A DNA stretch of 64,000 bases from Polytrichum commune (taxonomy: Eukaryota; Streptophyta; Polytrichopsida; Polytrichales; Polytrichaceae), in assembly GCA_950295325.1 (NCBI GenBank), contig OX485803.1, forward strand, positions 1,798,001 through 1,862,000, given 5' to 3'. The notes below the pieces were generated by a model that did no database searches, was not told the DNA's origin, and saw only the letters and a list, made by a program, of their open reading frames with translations. Below are positions 27,360 through 39,828 of this stretch, one piece after another. Position numbers and translations under genes: made by a program. The stretch's first letter is position 1, and each line of letters opens with the position of its first letter.

Positions 27360-28560
27360 CTTAGCAACGCTTCCAAGGTTTTGCAAATGATGTCCAAAAT
27401 AAAAACATGTTTCAATTTTTTGAGCACCCCAAAGTTGGGTCTAAAATTTTGCATGTGTAATGCTTGCAATATTTTACAAATGATGTCTAAAAAAATGACA
27501 CTTGTTTCTTCAAAGAAAAATCAACTTTAAACCACAAAGTTGGGTCCAAAATTTGAGGAATAGTTTTGAAAGTATCATTTAATGACATGAGCAACCCTTA
27601 TAGGTTTGGAAATGATGTTTGGAAAAAGTATATTATGTTGTTTCAAAGCAGTAATACAAAGTTTAACTTTCTGGCCACCCTAAAATTGGAGCTAAATTTT
27701 GAGATTTCCGAAAGTTTGCACATGATATCAAAGAAATTGGAATTTAGTGTTTTGGGGTGGAAACATCAAATACCAACCTTATGACTACCCTGACATTGGT
27801 GGCAATCTTTTGAGATCATCTTTTATTTTTCTTCTTAATAATGAGTTGCACAATGCTTAGGGCTTTTGCAAATTATATCACCAAAATAATTGGAATTTGT
27901 TGTTTTGGAGCGATAACATCAAATTTATGGTGACATAAAATTTTGGGCCAAATTTTGTAATGTCTTCACAATGGTTTTTTTTTTTTTTTTTTTTTTTTTT
28001 CCCCTCCCCTTCATTAATGGGTTGTATGACACTTCAAAAGTTTTAAAATCATGTCCAAAAAAAAATGGAATTGTTTTTTTGGGAGTGGTAACATAACATA
28101 CCAACTCTTGGGGCATCCTAAAAGTGGGGCTACATTTTAAGTTTTTGAAGTAACAATTAAACTTTTTGGGCACCCAAAGATTGGGGCCAACCTTTGAAAA
28201 AAAATCAAAATATTTTTATATTAATGAGTTGCATAACGCTTTTGCAAATAATGTCCAACAACATGGAAATTGTTGTTTTGAGTATAAACAACAAATATCA
28301 ACTAACCTTTTGAGGCACCACAAACTTGGGTCCAAATTTTGATTGTTAGTTTTAAACTTCTCTTTTATTGACCTCGTTAGCATGCAGAAGGTTTGGAAAT
28401 GATGTCCTATAAAAATAAAAATAAAAATAATGTTTAAGAGCAATAACAACAAATTTCAACTTTGTGTCCACCCTGAACTTGGGCCACAATTTGGGATTTT
28501 CTTAAAGTGTGTTTATTCACAAGTTGCACAACACTTTAGGGTTGTTAAGTTGCCATTAAC
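27360..28560. repeat. Degenerate tandem array, ~8 units of 95-205 bp
   Basis: A phrase related to TTTGCAAATGATGTCCAAAA recurs at about 27378, 27471, 27599, 27713, 27862, 28035, 28239 and 28387. Each is followed by a Lys-codon-like A-rich run, then TTGTTGTTTTG and a GGGCACCCTAAAGTTGGG-like phrase. Units vary in length and are heavily diverged. A T29 run at about 27,973-28,001 interrupts one unit. It is non-coding on both strands. Confidence 0.7.
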
Positions 28561-30630
28561 TTAACAAGAATATTAAGTTAGTGGTAATTCACACACATAA
28601 TATATTGTTTTAATGATGGGTGCACCCCTTTGGTTATGGCTGCCAACTCTATACCGTTGGTTGTAGTACATGTTGTTGGCTTATGATTGTTGCATTTTGC
28701 CATTTGTATATGACAAGGTAAATGAGCGTAATGAATACGATAGTGGTAGAGAGGAAGAGGACGGATAATTTGTGTAATAATATATTAATTTCAACGTTTG
28801 TTTTGAATAATTGTCATTGGTGGACATTTGTTTTGTGTGAGCAATTTCCTCTTACACTTCCATCCATGCCAAAGACTTTAGTTTCTTCCTTGCAATATAC
28901 TTTAGAGCATGCTTGATAGATAAAATGTGTTAGCATTTGTGTTTTGAGTGTTTTTGAATGTTGAATCTAAGAACAACATTCAAATTAGTTTCTAAATCCT
29001 CGTTCTATGCTTGCGTTGTTGATATTAGAAGTAGAGTATGCCATTTCATATGGTTAACTGAAAATTGTTTGAACTCTGCATTCATATTATAATGCATGCA
29101 ATAGTTGTATTTTCAATCCTAAAATACCATGGTTATAGGATATTGTTACATGTATTTTCATATATTCTCTCTCTCCCTTGCCACTTAATGATCCCCACTT
29201 ACATGATAGCATTCCCATACTTCAATGATACAATCTTTTGATTTGATACTATATAGTTGTTGTGGTATCAATACATCATTACTAAATGCCATGCCAATGA
29301 AAGTCATATCATGATTTGTGTCTTGGACCTCTCATGGTATGTAGTGTCCTGGGGGGTGGACTCTTCATTGGAAACCTAATGACATGCGTGGGTCACTATG
29401 AAATTAAACCCCCTATATACAAGAAGTTTACAGAGAAAAACAAATGTATAAGTATTGATGCTATGCTAGAAAATGAACTCATGTATTTATACTAAGATTT
29501 TCAATTTAATGTGATATATGCCTCCACTACTTATACAAAAATATATATCATGAATTAAATAGGCCTTTATTACACATAGAATCCAAGATCACTTTCCAAT
29601 GAGAAAGTCCTCTTCATTCATAGCATGTCACTCAACGATTGTATCAAACAAACAAAGACAAAAGCACAATAGCTTAGCCACAATCTAGAGAGCATAATTC
29701 AAGGAAGCCCCATGAGTGCTCCAATAGCCTCTAGTTTGTTAAAATCTAGAACCCAAATTATGCAAACCCTAACAAAAACGTACATGCTTGTCATTGAGGA
29801 CTATGACCATATGACCAAAAAAAGGATGAAAACATCAATTGGATGAAACTAACACATCTTCTGTCAACTTTTTCTTTGAACATTAGGGGCCCCTTTTGTA
29901 CATTTACCTTTACTTCAAAAAAAATAATAACCATTTTAGATGTACACACTAGAAGAAAAACAATACCTCTCCCTTATGGATATTATGTATGCTAATGCAT
30001 CAAATAATACCCCTTCCTACACTCACGTTAGTTCGTGTGTGGTATAAAGAGTCCACCCTTGGGTGTAGTGTGGGTTGGTAAGTATTGTGCATCCACAATA
30101 TAATCCGTAATGGTTTTAGTGTGAATTCTTTGCTAATAGTGTGGCCCATGATATGTAATGTAATGTTAATCTCTAATCATGGCACGGTAATTTTTGGTTT
30201 GATGGTTTTTGGCACCCGCCAAATTGTATTCCACTAGTTTGGGCATGTGTTGTCTTGACATGTTGCACCCATGCATATGCTTTAATGTCCCGGACCATCC
30301 TACGGTGTCCATTCAACATGTTGTTGTCAACAACTAGCCTATTATAGCTTTGGAATGGTGACAACTTCGACGTTCACCCGTCCTCCACCGTATGTTACAT
30401 TGATACATGCAATTAGGTTGTTTTCGCAAATAGATTCCCTTTTTGCTTTGACTTTGAATCGCAAAAATAAAATTACATGGAACTTATAACTTTGTTTATT
30501 TATAGGTATAGAAATCACATTAATAACCCAATTTATATATTTTGCTATTGTAATAATAAATACTCAAAACAATGTGGAGTATTGATTGTTTAGTGTGCGG
30601 CAACCTAATTGCATATATCGGTGCACTTAG
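28560..30630. other. AT-rich intergenic stretch, nothing recognised
   Basis: No gene or element family can be named on either strand. The longest frames are under 75 codons and carry no motif. Confidence 0.35.
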
Positions 30631-30631
30631 G

Positions 30632-30972
30632 GCCACGTCACAGACGAGTGAAGCATTGTGACCATGTAATTGTGAGGGCCATTGACTCTCATCCAAAGAC
30701 TATATTATCTCCCTAAGACCTTCAACTCAAACATGGTTTGCTGAAGTTTGCGTCAAATCTACCTCTTGAAAACGAACTTGTTGCAAATTCCAACATACCG
30801 TGAAACATTATCCATAGTTTACCATGTAGGAATCCATATAAAATTTCCATCCACGATAGTTTCGTTGGACCCTTTTTGCCTTCACCTTGTGGACGGTCCA
30901 GGCCTATTCGACCAATGAGAGATCTTATAATGCAACGGTCACGGGCCTTCAGTCTCGTGTGTGCAGTGGCCG
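30632..30972 (+). repeat. Dispersed repeat upstream of aconitase, related to 50.24-50.75 kb
   Basis: This shares ordered blocks with the sequence at 50,238-50,745: AGGGCCAC-TCACA at the left, GTGACCATG-AATTGTGA, CTACCTC followed by TGAAAAC, ACCAATGAGAG, and GGTCACGGGC-CTT-AGT-TC-TGTGT-CAGTGGCC at the right. Identity is moderate with insertions. The right end of the repeat runs into the GC-rich promoter zone of the aconitase gene. Confidence 0.5.
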
Positions 30973-31658
30973 GCTCTCAGAAGTGCCACCCGGCAAGGAG
31001 GGCAAGGAAGGGGGAGGGAGGGGAAAAAGCCCAGGCTGCCACGTAGGCGCGCGTGCGACTCGGTGGGAATCAGGATCTTCACCGCAGTCGTTGCGTGCGA
31101 CGCGGCTGCCCTGTCCAAGCCAGCATGAGGTCGGGAGGGCGAAAAGAGGAACCGGGAGTCCCGTTTCTGTCCCGAGTGGTCCCAAAGGACATGTGCGACG
31201 GCTCAAGCGTACACACAACAGGCAGGCCGCCAAATGGCACAAGAACAAGCAACGCAAGCGACCACGGAGAGACTGCTCTCTCGCTCTCGCTCTCGCTCGC
31301 GCTCCCTCTCTCGAAAACCTCGGATAGTGGAAGAGGCCAGCAACTTCGAGACCAAGAGAAGGAAGGGGCGTGCACGCCCCGACCACATTCAACAATTTCC
31401 TTTCTGGTCGCTCGTCCAGTGACGTGCGGGAAACTCACCAATCTAACGCTCAGATAGATGGGTTCCAATCCATTCTCTCAATCAGTCAACGCTCTCTACG
31501 AAATTCCCCTTCTTAGATACCTAGCTAGAGCGCAAAACGGCGCGGTGCGGTGATGTGATAGAGGAGGCGATGAGGTGATCCCATCCCCTTTTCCTTACCC
31601 TTGTCCTTGTCCTTGCCGCCAATCCTTGTATGCCACATCACCACCCACCACCGTCAGA
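30960..31658 (+). promoter_or_regulatory. GC-rich promoter and 5' leader of the aconitase gene
   Basis: Base composition changes sharply to GC- and CpG-rich from about 30,960 and stays so through the first exon. A CT-rich tract, TCTCTCGCTCTCGCTCTCGC, lies at about 31,277-31,315. CT-rich tracts near the transcription start are common in plant housekeeping genes. Open frames on both strands here are a side effect of the composition. The start site is not determined. Confidence 0.5.
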
Positions 31659-34600
31659 ATGCTCATCCTTACGGCATCGCATGTGATCCATGCCGCGCGA
31701 TCTCCCAGCGCGGCGGTGATGATGCAAGTGGCCCCCGCCGCTGCGGCTACCACGCTCCTGTCGCGCACTTTTGGTTCCCGGGCGTGTGCGGCACCAGCTT
31801 TTGGTGCGGCGGGCTTGACTCGCGCTGGAGTAGCGTCGTTGCTCAAGGAATTCGGTGTGCGATCCTCCGCGCAGGCGCATTCTAGAGCAGGGGCGGAATT
31901 CGGTGGAGGAGCTAGGTTGTCGCGCAGCTTAACGGCTGCTGCCAGTTCTGTGTCTTCTTTGGATAGCATCAAGGGCGTGGGATCCAAACAACACCACCGG
32001 ATAGTGTACCCGGCCGCTGCGTCTGCTAGTCTGCTACCTGTTGGTGCAAGAATGGCGTCCTCTCAGGGTATTAAATTTGTGATGATTCCGTTTTTTTGGT
32101 CTTGATTCCACATACCTTAGGGATGGATGTTTTTTTATTAAGTGGACATTGGCATTATAAGGGAGCAGGCAATGGCAGGGGTTGTGAATTGATGTGTTTA
32201 ATTGTGTTGTTTCGCGGATTGCTAGTTTCTCCGGGATTGGTGATTTGCAGTTTTAGACTTGCTGCCGTTGGGGAATTTGGTATGTAGTAAAGATGCTTCC
32301 CAGGGGTGTAGGATGGCCTGATGGTGTCTATGGTCAACGAGGTTTGTGGACAATGGTCAATTTAATTACATGTTTGATTTTCTAGAGTGGATGGTTTTCT
32401 TGATTTTTTTTGAATGGACATTGGCATTACATGGGGGTAGGCAATGGCAGAGGTTGTGAATTGATGTGTTTGCATATGTTGTCTCGCGGATTGCTAGTTT
32501 CTCCGGGCTTGGTGATTTATATGGTAACCGGCAGTTTTAGACTTGCTGCCCTTGTGGAACCCAGTTTCTAGTAGAGATGCTTCCCAGGGGTGCTGGATGA
32601 CTGTCTACGAGTGTTGTGGACAACGGTCATTTGAATATGTTAGTGGTGATTGTACCTGGACTTTTGGATTTTTGGAATGTGATACTTTGGGTACTGACTA
32701 GACTGTCGTGTCTCCATGGCAGCATCCGAGAATCCTTTCTCGAGCCTTGTCACCGAGCTGCCAAAGCCAGAGGGTGGTAGTTATGGAAAATACTACAGCC
32801 TCACGAAATTGAATGACCCCAGACTTGGTAAGTGTGAGAAGTTAAATGTGATTTTGAAAGAATATTGGAACTGGAAGAATTGTGCTTTTAGGATGGAGGT
32901 CTTCTTTAGCTTCCCACGTATTTTATTTAAGTAGTGGATGCTTCAGAAGCTGTAAAGAAGAATTCGAGTTTGAAAATATTGAGATGTGGTTTGGTAGTTT
33001 TCAAAGTTTGTGCATTGGATTATTATGGACTGTGTATGCGGATCTTTTGTTTCCATTCCGTGGCCTCCTTACTTACTGAATTGCTTGCTTGATTGGCCTT
33101 GTAGAGTCATTGCCCTACTCCATTCGATATTTGTTGGAGGCTGCGATTCGCAATTGTGATGGTTTTCAGGTCTCGAAAGAAGACGTGGAGAAGATTTTGG
33201 ACTGGGTGAAGACATCTCCCAAACAAGTTGAAATCCCTTTCAAGCCTGCTCGAGTCATTCTACAGGTATTTTAGTTTGATCATTTTCCTCTCCTTTTGAG
33301 ATACTGTTGGTTAGAGGGAAGGGAAGTGGTTCATCCAGAAACAATTTGCATTATTAGTTCTCAGCATATGTGGTTAATTGCTGTGTAGTTGATCTCCCCC
33401 CATGCATTCAATTTGTTGGAAACAAATTATATAACAAACTTGTGACATTTTAAAAATGTCCTTCAAGTATCTTATTGACACATGTATGGGTTGCAGGACT
33501 TCACTGGGGTACCTGCAGTGGTTGATCTGGCTGCGATGCGTGATGCCATCACACGCCTGGGAGGTGACCCAGAGAAGATTAATCCCTTGGTAAGTCGGGA
33601 GTTACCACTGAGTTTGTTATGGAGGTTGTCTAGATATGTATTGGTTATGTCTACTTGTAGTCATATTTAATATGCGAATTACGGCAGAGGGTTTGGGGGA
33701 TTGTGTGATTGTGTGATATGGAAGAAATGAGAATATTCACTAGCTCAACTGTTTATCAGCAGCTTATATATACTCTGCTAATAAAATTGCTTGTCTTATC
33801 AACAGGTCCCAGTAGACTTGGTCATCGATCATTCAGTGCAGGTTGATGTTGCACGATCAGCCCATGCACTCCAGTCTAACATGGAATTGGAGTTCAGTCG
33901 CAACAAGGAACGATTTGCTTTCTTGAAATGGGGAGCTAAAGCTTTCAAGAATATGCTTGTGGTTCCACCTGGCTCTGGCATTGTTCACCAGGTTAGTTTT
34001 TATTTTGATTAAATAATGAATCAGCTGTCATGAAGTGCATATTGGTTGGAATTACCTGAAGTTTTGCAGAAGTGTATGTGATGATTTGTATTGCAACTTT
34101 CAGGTGAACTTGGAATATCTGGCTCGAGTGGTTTTCAACAGCAATGGTGTTCTTTACCCCGACACATTGGTGGGAACAGATTCGCACACAACTATGGTAG
34201 ATGGGCTTGGTGTTGCAGGTTGGGGAGTGGGAGGAATTGAAGCTGAGGCAGCCATGCTTGGGCAAGTAAGTATTCCTCAGAAAATGTTAGGGTTTCTCTA
34301 GCTGACCATCAATATTGGAAGAAATGGGAAGATATCATGGAGGTTTTACTTCACTTTCCTTGCTGTCTTGCAGCCTATGAGCATGGTCCTCCCAGGCGTT
34401 GTGGGGTTCAAGCTGACTGGCAAGCTAAGGACAGGAGTTACGGCTACAGATCTAGTGCTGACAGTCACTCAGATACTGAGGAAGTTTGGTGTGGTTGGGA
34501 AGTTTGTGGAATTCTATGGTAAGCAGTGGCTCAACCAGATTCACTTGCTGCTGTGCATTTCCAGAAGCTTCATATAGAGCTCAAGTTTGTGACTTTTTTA

Positions 34601-37600
34601 ACCTACATGAAGCTGTGATGGCCCTTCTGTAGGAAAGGGAATGTCGGAATTGACACTTGCTGATCGGGCCACAATTGCAAATATGTCTCCGGAGTATGGT
34701 GCCACCATGGGATTCTTCCCTGTTGATCGTGTTACACTGCAATATCTGAGGATGACTGGTCGGGATGAGAAGAGGGTAAACAAGTGCACTCTTTTGAAGT
34801 TTTGAATTGCAGACATCATCTAGTATAAAAATCGGCAACTGAAGATTTTTTGATATTTAGGAGGGATGTGAATTTCTTCAGTGGTTGGATTCTAGAGTAA
34901 GTTCTGATCAGAGTCGTTTTGAACAGGTTGAAGAAATTGAAGCTTACTTGCGGGCGAATGACTTGTTCATTGACCACGATGCGGTAGGTTACATGAACCT
35001 TTGTATGATACACCATTGGCTGTATTGCAATGTGAGGGCCTTAAAAACAAGGCGATGAGCTGGTTGCTGCACATGGTGTGATAATTTTATGACCGTTGTT
35101 TCTTGCTTTCTAGGTTTTGTGATACAGATTGTCTCCAATCTGGTTGTTCGATAGAAGCTATAATCCAGTATTATGTTTTCAAAGATTGAGATTTCGTGGT
35201 CTTTTCTGTGCAACAGCCTCAAAAAGATTGCACATATTCTTCATACCTGGAGTTGGACCTTGACACAGTGGAGCCATGTGTCTCCGGACCCAAGAGGTTA
35301 GTGTCATCAAATGCAGTTGCATTTGACATTACTACATGACTGTCTGGGTCCAAGTGGGGGAGGGGGGGGAGGTGACTACCTTTTGAATCTGACTGGTGAG
35401 CTTGATGGAGATTGGTATTGACAAAATAGTTGGTGTGAGTTAACATGTAACTTGGTTTGGTCGTACTGGGGTGCAGACCACATGATCGGGTGACTCTCAA
35501 GGACATGAAGGCTGATTGGCAGTCTTGTTTGGATAACAAGGTTGGCTTCAAGGTAAGGAACTCCAGCTGGATGCTATCTGCTTAAAGCTAATTAAATGCT
35601 CAGTCGCATGGTACCGTAAAGAATAGTTATGGATTTGTGGGCTCATGGATGATTCAAGTTTTGTACAACTGACAACTCTGGGGTCTGGTCTTTCTAGGGC
35701 TTTGCTATTCCCAAAGATGAACAAGACAAGGTTGGAAAGTTCACGTTTGAAGGTCGGCCAGCAGAATTGAGACATGGCAGTGTTGTCATTGCTGCCATTA
35801 CAAGTTGCACCAACACCTCCAACCCAAGTGTCATGCTTGGTGCAGGATTGGTTGCCAGAAAAGCAACTGATCTTGGATTGAAGGTTAGTTGATGGATTGG
35901 AATGAAGTTTTCTATCGCTTTGGAAATTTGGAAGAACTTGGCTCAGACTGTTTCTCTGTATTTTTTCAATGATTCAGCTCTGTTTATTCTAGTGAGTAAA
36001 AGATTGGTATGATATAAATAGTCATGTCAAATCATTGGCATGGCTATGATATGAAACTCCCCTACAGCTGTGGATTCTAGACTTTTTAAAAACCTGTGGC
36101 TGGTTTGACAGGTGAAACCTTGGGTTAAGACCAGCCTTGCACCCGGCTCAGGTGTGGTCACTAAATATCTCCTTAAAAGGTACCTCTATAACCGCACATT
36201 GTCCTCTGTGCTTTGACTTACTCGGAAAACCTTCAAAGCTAGTTGATTTCTTTGCATTTGTAGCTGGAGAACTGGAAGTTGTTGTTTCACCTACCAAATA
36301 TCATACGATGTGTTCAGTCTTCAGGTGTTTTCATTTGTTTCTTTGTTATGAAGCTATCATTATCGATATTGACAGTGACAATTGGCTTGATATGGCAGTG
36401 GCTTGAACAAGTATCTTGATGAGCAAGGCTTTAGTTTGGTTGGTTATGGTTGCACAACATGCATTGGCAATTCAGGAGAACTCCATGAAGATGTTGCTGA
36501 GGCTATTGCAGCAAACGGTATTCACTTACTGTTGTAGCTCCCATCAATGTCCTCAATTTTTGCTTGTTTGTAATGGCATAATCAATCAATATGGCAGGGG
36601 CATAACACAGGGGATTTGACGAGTTACTTTTTTGTTAATTACTGAAGCAGTATCTAAGTTCTCAAAGTATATACTCCCATTACATTTCTCACTAACTGAA
36701 AGTGCTATTGTGAATATTTGCAGATGTCATTGCTGCTGCTGTACTCTCTGGCAACCGGAACTTTGAGGGTCGTGTCCATCCGTTGACTCGTGCCAACTAC
36801 CTTGCTTCACCACCTTTGGTGGTAGCATTTGCACTTGCTGGAACGGTATGAACTTTACAGTTTTTGTGCATGTTTGTGTTACAAAAATCCACATTATGCT
36901 GCTGTTAAGATTGATCAGCTAGTGGTTTCTATTGTGAGTTGGATTCCAATTGGGGTTTTTGTTTACAGGTGAACATTGACTTTGAGAAGGAGCCTATTGG
37001 AGTTGGCAAGGATGGACAGAACGTCTTTCTGAGGGACATCTGGCCCACTAATGACGAAGTTGCCGCTGTAAGCCTTCATAACCAGAATTTTTGTTTCAGT
37101 ATATGTGTTATGACCACATTCACCCAAATTGGAACTGGATCAGGGGTTCAGCATTAAGTTAAATGTTGTTGGGGTACTTGCTGGAAGAGCTGCTTTGGAT
37201 TGATACTTGGCCTATTGTGCAGGTGGTTCAACAATCAGTGCTACCAGAGATGTTCCAGTCTACGTACAAGGCCATCACAGAAGGCAATGAAATGTGGAAC
37301 CACTTGGAGGCTCCAGAAGGAGCCCAATATGCCTGGGATCCTAAGTCTACCTATGTTCATAACCCTCCCTTCTTCAAGACCATGACCAAGGATCCTCCAG
37401 GTGTGCGTAGTGTTAAGGATGCATACTGCCTACTGAAATTCGGAGATAGTATCACAACAGATCATATCTCACCAGCTGGCAACATCAGCAAAGATAGCCC
37501 TGCTGCAAAGTATTTGATGGAACATGGAGTGGAAAGGAAAGACTTCAACTCCTATGGAAGTAGGCGTGGTAATGACGAAGTCATGGCAAGAGGGACATTT

Positions 37601-38442
37601 GCCAACATTCGCATTGTGAACAAGTTTCTGGAAGGTGAAGTTGGACCAAAGACATTGCATGTGCCAACAAAGGAGAAGGGTTTCATCTATGACATTGCAA
37701 CAGTAAGCTATCCATTCAGACCTGATAACTGTCGGCTTGATATTGAGATTGCATACATTCTGTTTGATGTCAGGTGTATACAGTCTTGCTCATTTTCAAG
37801 ATCCTGAATAGTCAGAATCTTGTCTCTTGCAGAAATACAAGAATGATGGTCATGATATGATCATTCTTGCGGGAGCAGAATATGGAAGTGGCAGCTCTCG
37901 AGATTGGGCTGCTAAGGGTCCATACTTGCAGGTAATGAAACGTCGGCATAGCCTTGCAAGTCCCTCAAATCAGACTTAAGGTTGCTTGAAAGTATGTTCA
38001 TATCTTACAGATTTGCAGCAAGAACCTTGTTTTTGTCGGCGTCTTCTTTTGCAATCCTTATACAAGTGATGCGTTCTACGTAATTTTGTTTGGTAAAATT
38101 ACTTGCCTGATGTGAAATCCCGTGTTCCTGTAGGGTGTGAAAGCTGTGATTGCCAAGAGCTTTGAGCGCATCCATCGTAGCAACCTTGTGGGTATGGGAC
38201 TGATCCCTCTCTGCTTCAAGGAAGGTGAAGATGCTGAAAGCTTGGGTTTAACTGGTTATGAGAGGTTCAGCATAGAGATGCCAGATCCCAAGGACATCAA
38301 GCCCGGCATGGACATAGTGGTGAAGACTGATGCCAACAAGGAGTTCACATGTGTTCTTCGGTTTGACACACAGGTGGAGTTAACGTACTTTCTACATGGA
38401 GGCATCCTACAGTATGTGCTTCGCCAGCTGCTACACAAGTAG
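31659..38442 (+). CDS. Aconitase (aconitate hydratase, AcnA/IRP1 type), 19 exons
   Basis: It interconverts citrate and isocitrate via cis-aconitate (TCA and glyoxylate cycles) with a [4Fe-4S] cluster. Exons: 31659-32067, 32723-32827, 33105-33265, 33497-33589, 33806-33991, 34104-34265, 34374-34518, 34633-34775, 34927-34983, 35217-35296, 35477-35552, 35698-35883, 36112-36179, 36399-36517, 36724-36845, 36969-37067, 37223-37702, 37833-37931 and 38134-38442. All introns are GT-AG. Exon lengths sum to 3,099 nt, an exact frame of 1,032 residues, close to plant organellar aconitases (~990). Motifs: [33 protein letters not shown] and [11 protein letters not shown] (three cluster cysteines), [14 protein letters not shown], and [17 protein letters not shown] (swivel domain). 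The first ~135 residues are Ala/Ser/Arg-rich, as expected of a presequence. An internal Met at 32052 would start a cytosolic-type form. Start at 31659 is the first in-frame ATG after a stop at 31551. Confidence 0.97.
32115..32645. repeat. Tandem duplication inside aconitase intron 1
   Basis: Two copies, about 32,115-32,380 and 32,388-32,645, have a period of 273-284 bp. Shared blocks: GGACATTGGCATTA, GGCAATGGCAG, GGTTGTGAATTGATGTGTTT, GCGGATTGCTAGTTTCTCCG, GCAGTTTTAGACTTGCTGCC and GATGCTTCCCAGGGGTG. Neither copy carries an exon, and the splice sites of the intron lie outside it. Confidence 0.85.
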
Positions 38443-39300
38443 ACATGTGTTTGGCATTGCAGTTGACATCACTGACATGTCCTTTTCTTACTTAGACAAG
38501 GAGCAGGATAATAACCTTGGAGAGGGTCATCTCAACGATCCTTTGGGATACATAGCCTAGAGTGAACCTCTTTGGCACATTAATCTCTGGGTCTGCCTGG
38601 GTATGTTCAGATGTTTTCAAGCCCACTTTGTGGAACCAATTGCTCTGAAGGCATTGGAGAACCCGTGCTCAACACAACATATACATATGCTGAGCTTTCT
38701 TTGAAATGTATAAGATAAGCGGGCCTTAAATGGACGCTTTCCTCTTTGGACCCACTTCTTGTAAGATGCGAAACATGCAATTAGTGCGAGAATTATTGCT
38801 AATTCTAAATCTTGTCCGTAGCCATTTTCGGAGCTCATCTGTTGGAGCTATGAGGCTTCATATTATGAGTACTCACATATAGAAAGGCTGAACTCAGTGA
38901 TGTTGATTTTTAGCTAGGAAGAGCCTATGAAAGGAAAGGTACAAAAGTAACACTGTTCAAGTTGCTTCCTTAACTATATGTAAAGAATGTGCATTGTGTG
39001 AAGATTGAATTGAATATGGAGTGACTCTGTAACTACCTGTGGTCTGGTGAAAACCAACTTGTTGCGACACCACTGGCAATGGCAACTGGGATTTTTTTTT
39101 TGGGGTAAGAGTGGTATTTTGTGTAGTAACCAAGATATGGTGTCATAGTGTATGGCACGTGCAGTGTTTTTTGTGCCACAAAATATATCATGTTATGCTA
39201 GTATGAGTTTCGGTGTTTCCTAGGGGCCATTAGCAATTTGGGGTGACAAGAAACTACTTAAGAGGGCGGCACATAATATAGAATTGTGATTCTAGGTAAA
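38443..39300 (+). other. 3' flank of aconitase, probable 3' untranslated region
   Basis: No coding family is seen. The first few hundred bases after the TAG stop are the expected 3' untranslated region. I could not fix a single cleavage site; AATTGAATATGG-type A-rich signals near 39,005 are possible. The copia element begins at about 39,300. Confidence 0.4.
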
Positions 39301-39620
39301 AAAATGACACAGATGGAAAAATTAAGTTTTCCTCCCCTCACAATTGATGAGGAAAACTACTTAACTTGGGCTCTTGATGCCAAATTGCATCTACAAGTGC
39401 GTGGCTTTGCTCATAAATTGAGGAATTGTCTTTACAAATTCTTATAGAACATTTTGTCGCGACGTCAAGTTGTGCTTGTGGGCAACACTTCAAAGTCGGT
39501 TTAATCACCAACAAACAATATTTTTATTAAAGGTTTGCTATGGTTGGATACATCTTCAAGTACAAGATTATCCAACCATATGCAAGTATAATATTGAGAT
39601 GTAAAAGATAGCAATTCAGC

Positions 39621-39828
39621 TTTTTTTTTTGGTAGTGAATCAATTTACGATACACAAATTATAGAGAAGATTCTATCTAAGTTTCATAATGCCACATATT
39701 GTATTGGCTTAGTAATATCAAAACTTTTTTTTTTGGTAGTGAATCAATTTACGACACACAAATTATAGAGAAGATTCTATCTAAGTTTCATAATGCCACA
39801 TATTGTATTGGCTTAGTAATATCAAAAC
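39621..39828 (+). repeat. 104-bp tandem duplication within copia gag
   Basis: Copies 39,621-39,724 and 39,725-39,828 differ at a single base (ACGATACAC versus ACGACACAC) outside the leading T run. The unit includes TTTTTTTTTGGTAGTGAAT and ends in TAGTAATATCAAAAC. 104 is not a multiple of three, so the duplication shifts gag out of frame. Confidence 0.92.

Noticed and set aside
30887-31468. Overlapping frames of 130-148 codons on both strands
   Set aside because: They lie in a GC-rich promoter zone just before aconitase, with no domain and with all frames similarly open, as expected from composition.
31575-31658. Upstream extension of the aconitase frame
   Set aside because: It begins at GTG, not ATG. 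The first in-frame ATG after the upstream stop is at 31,659.
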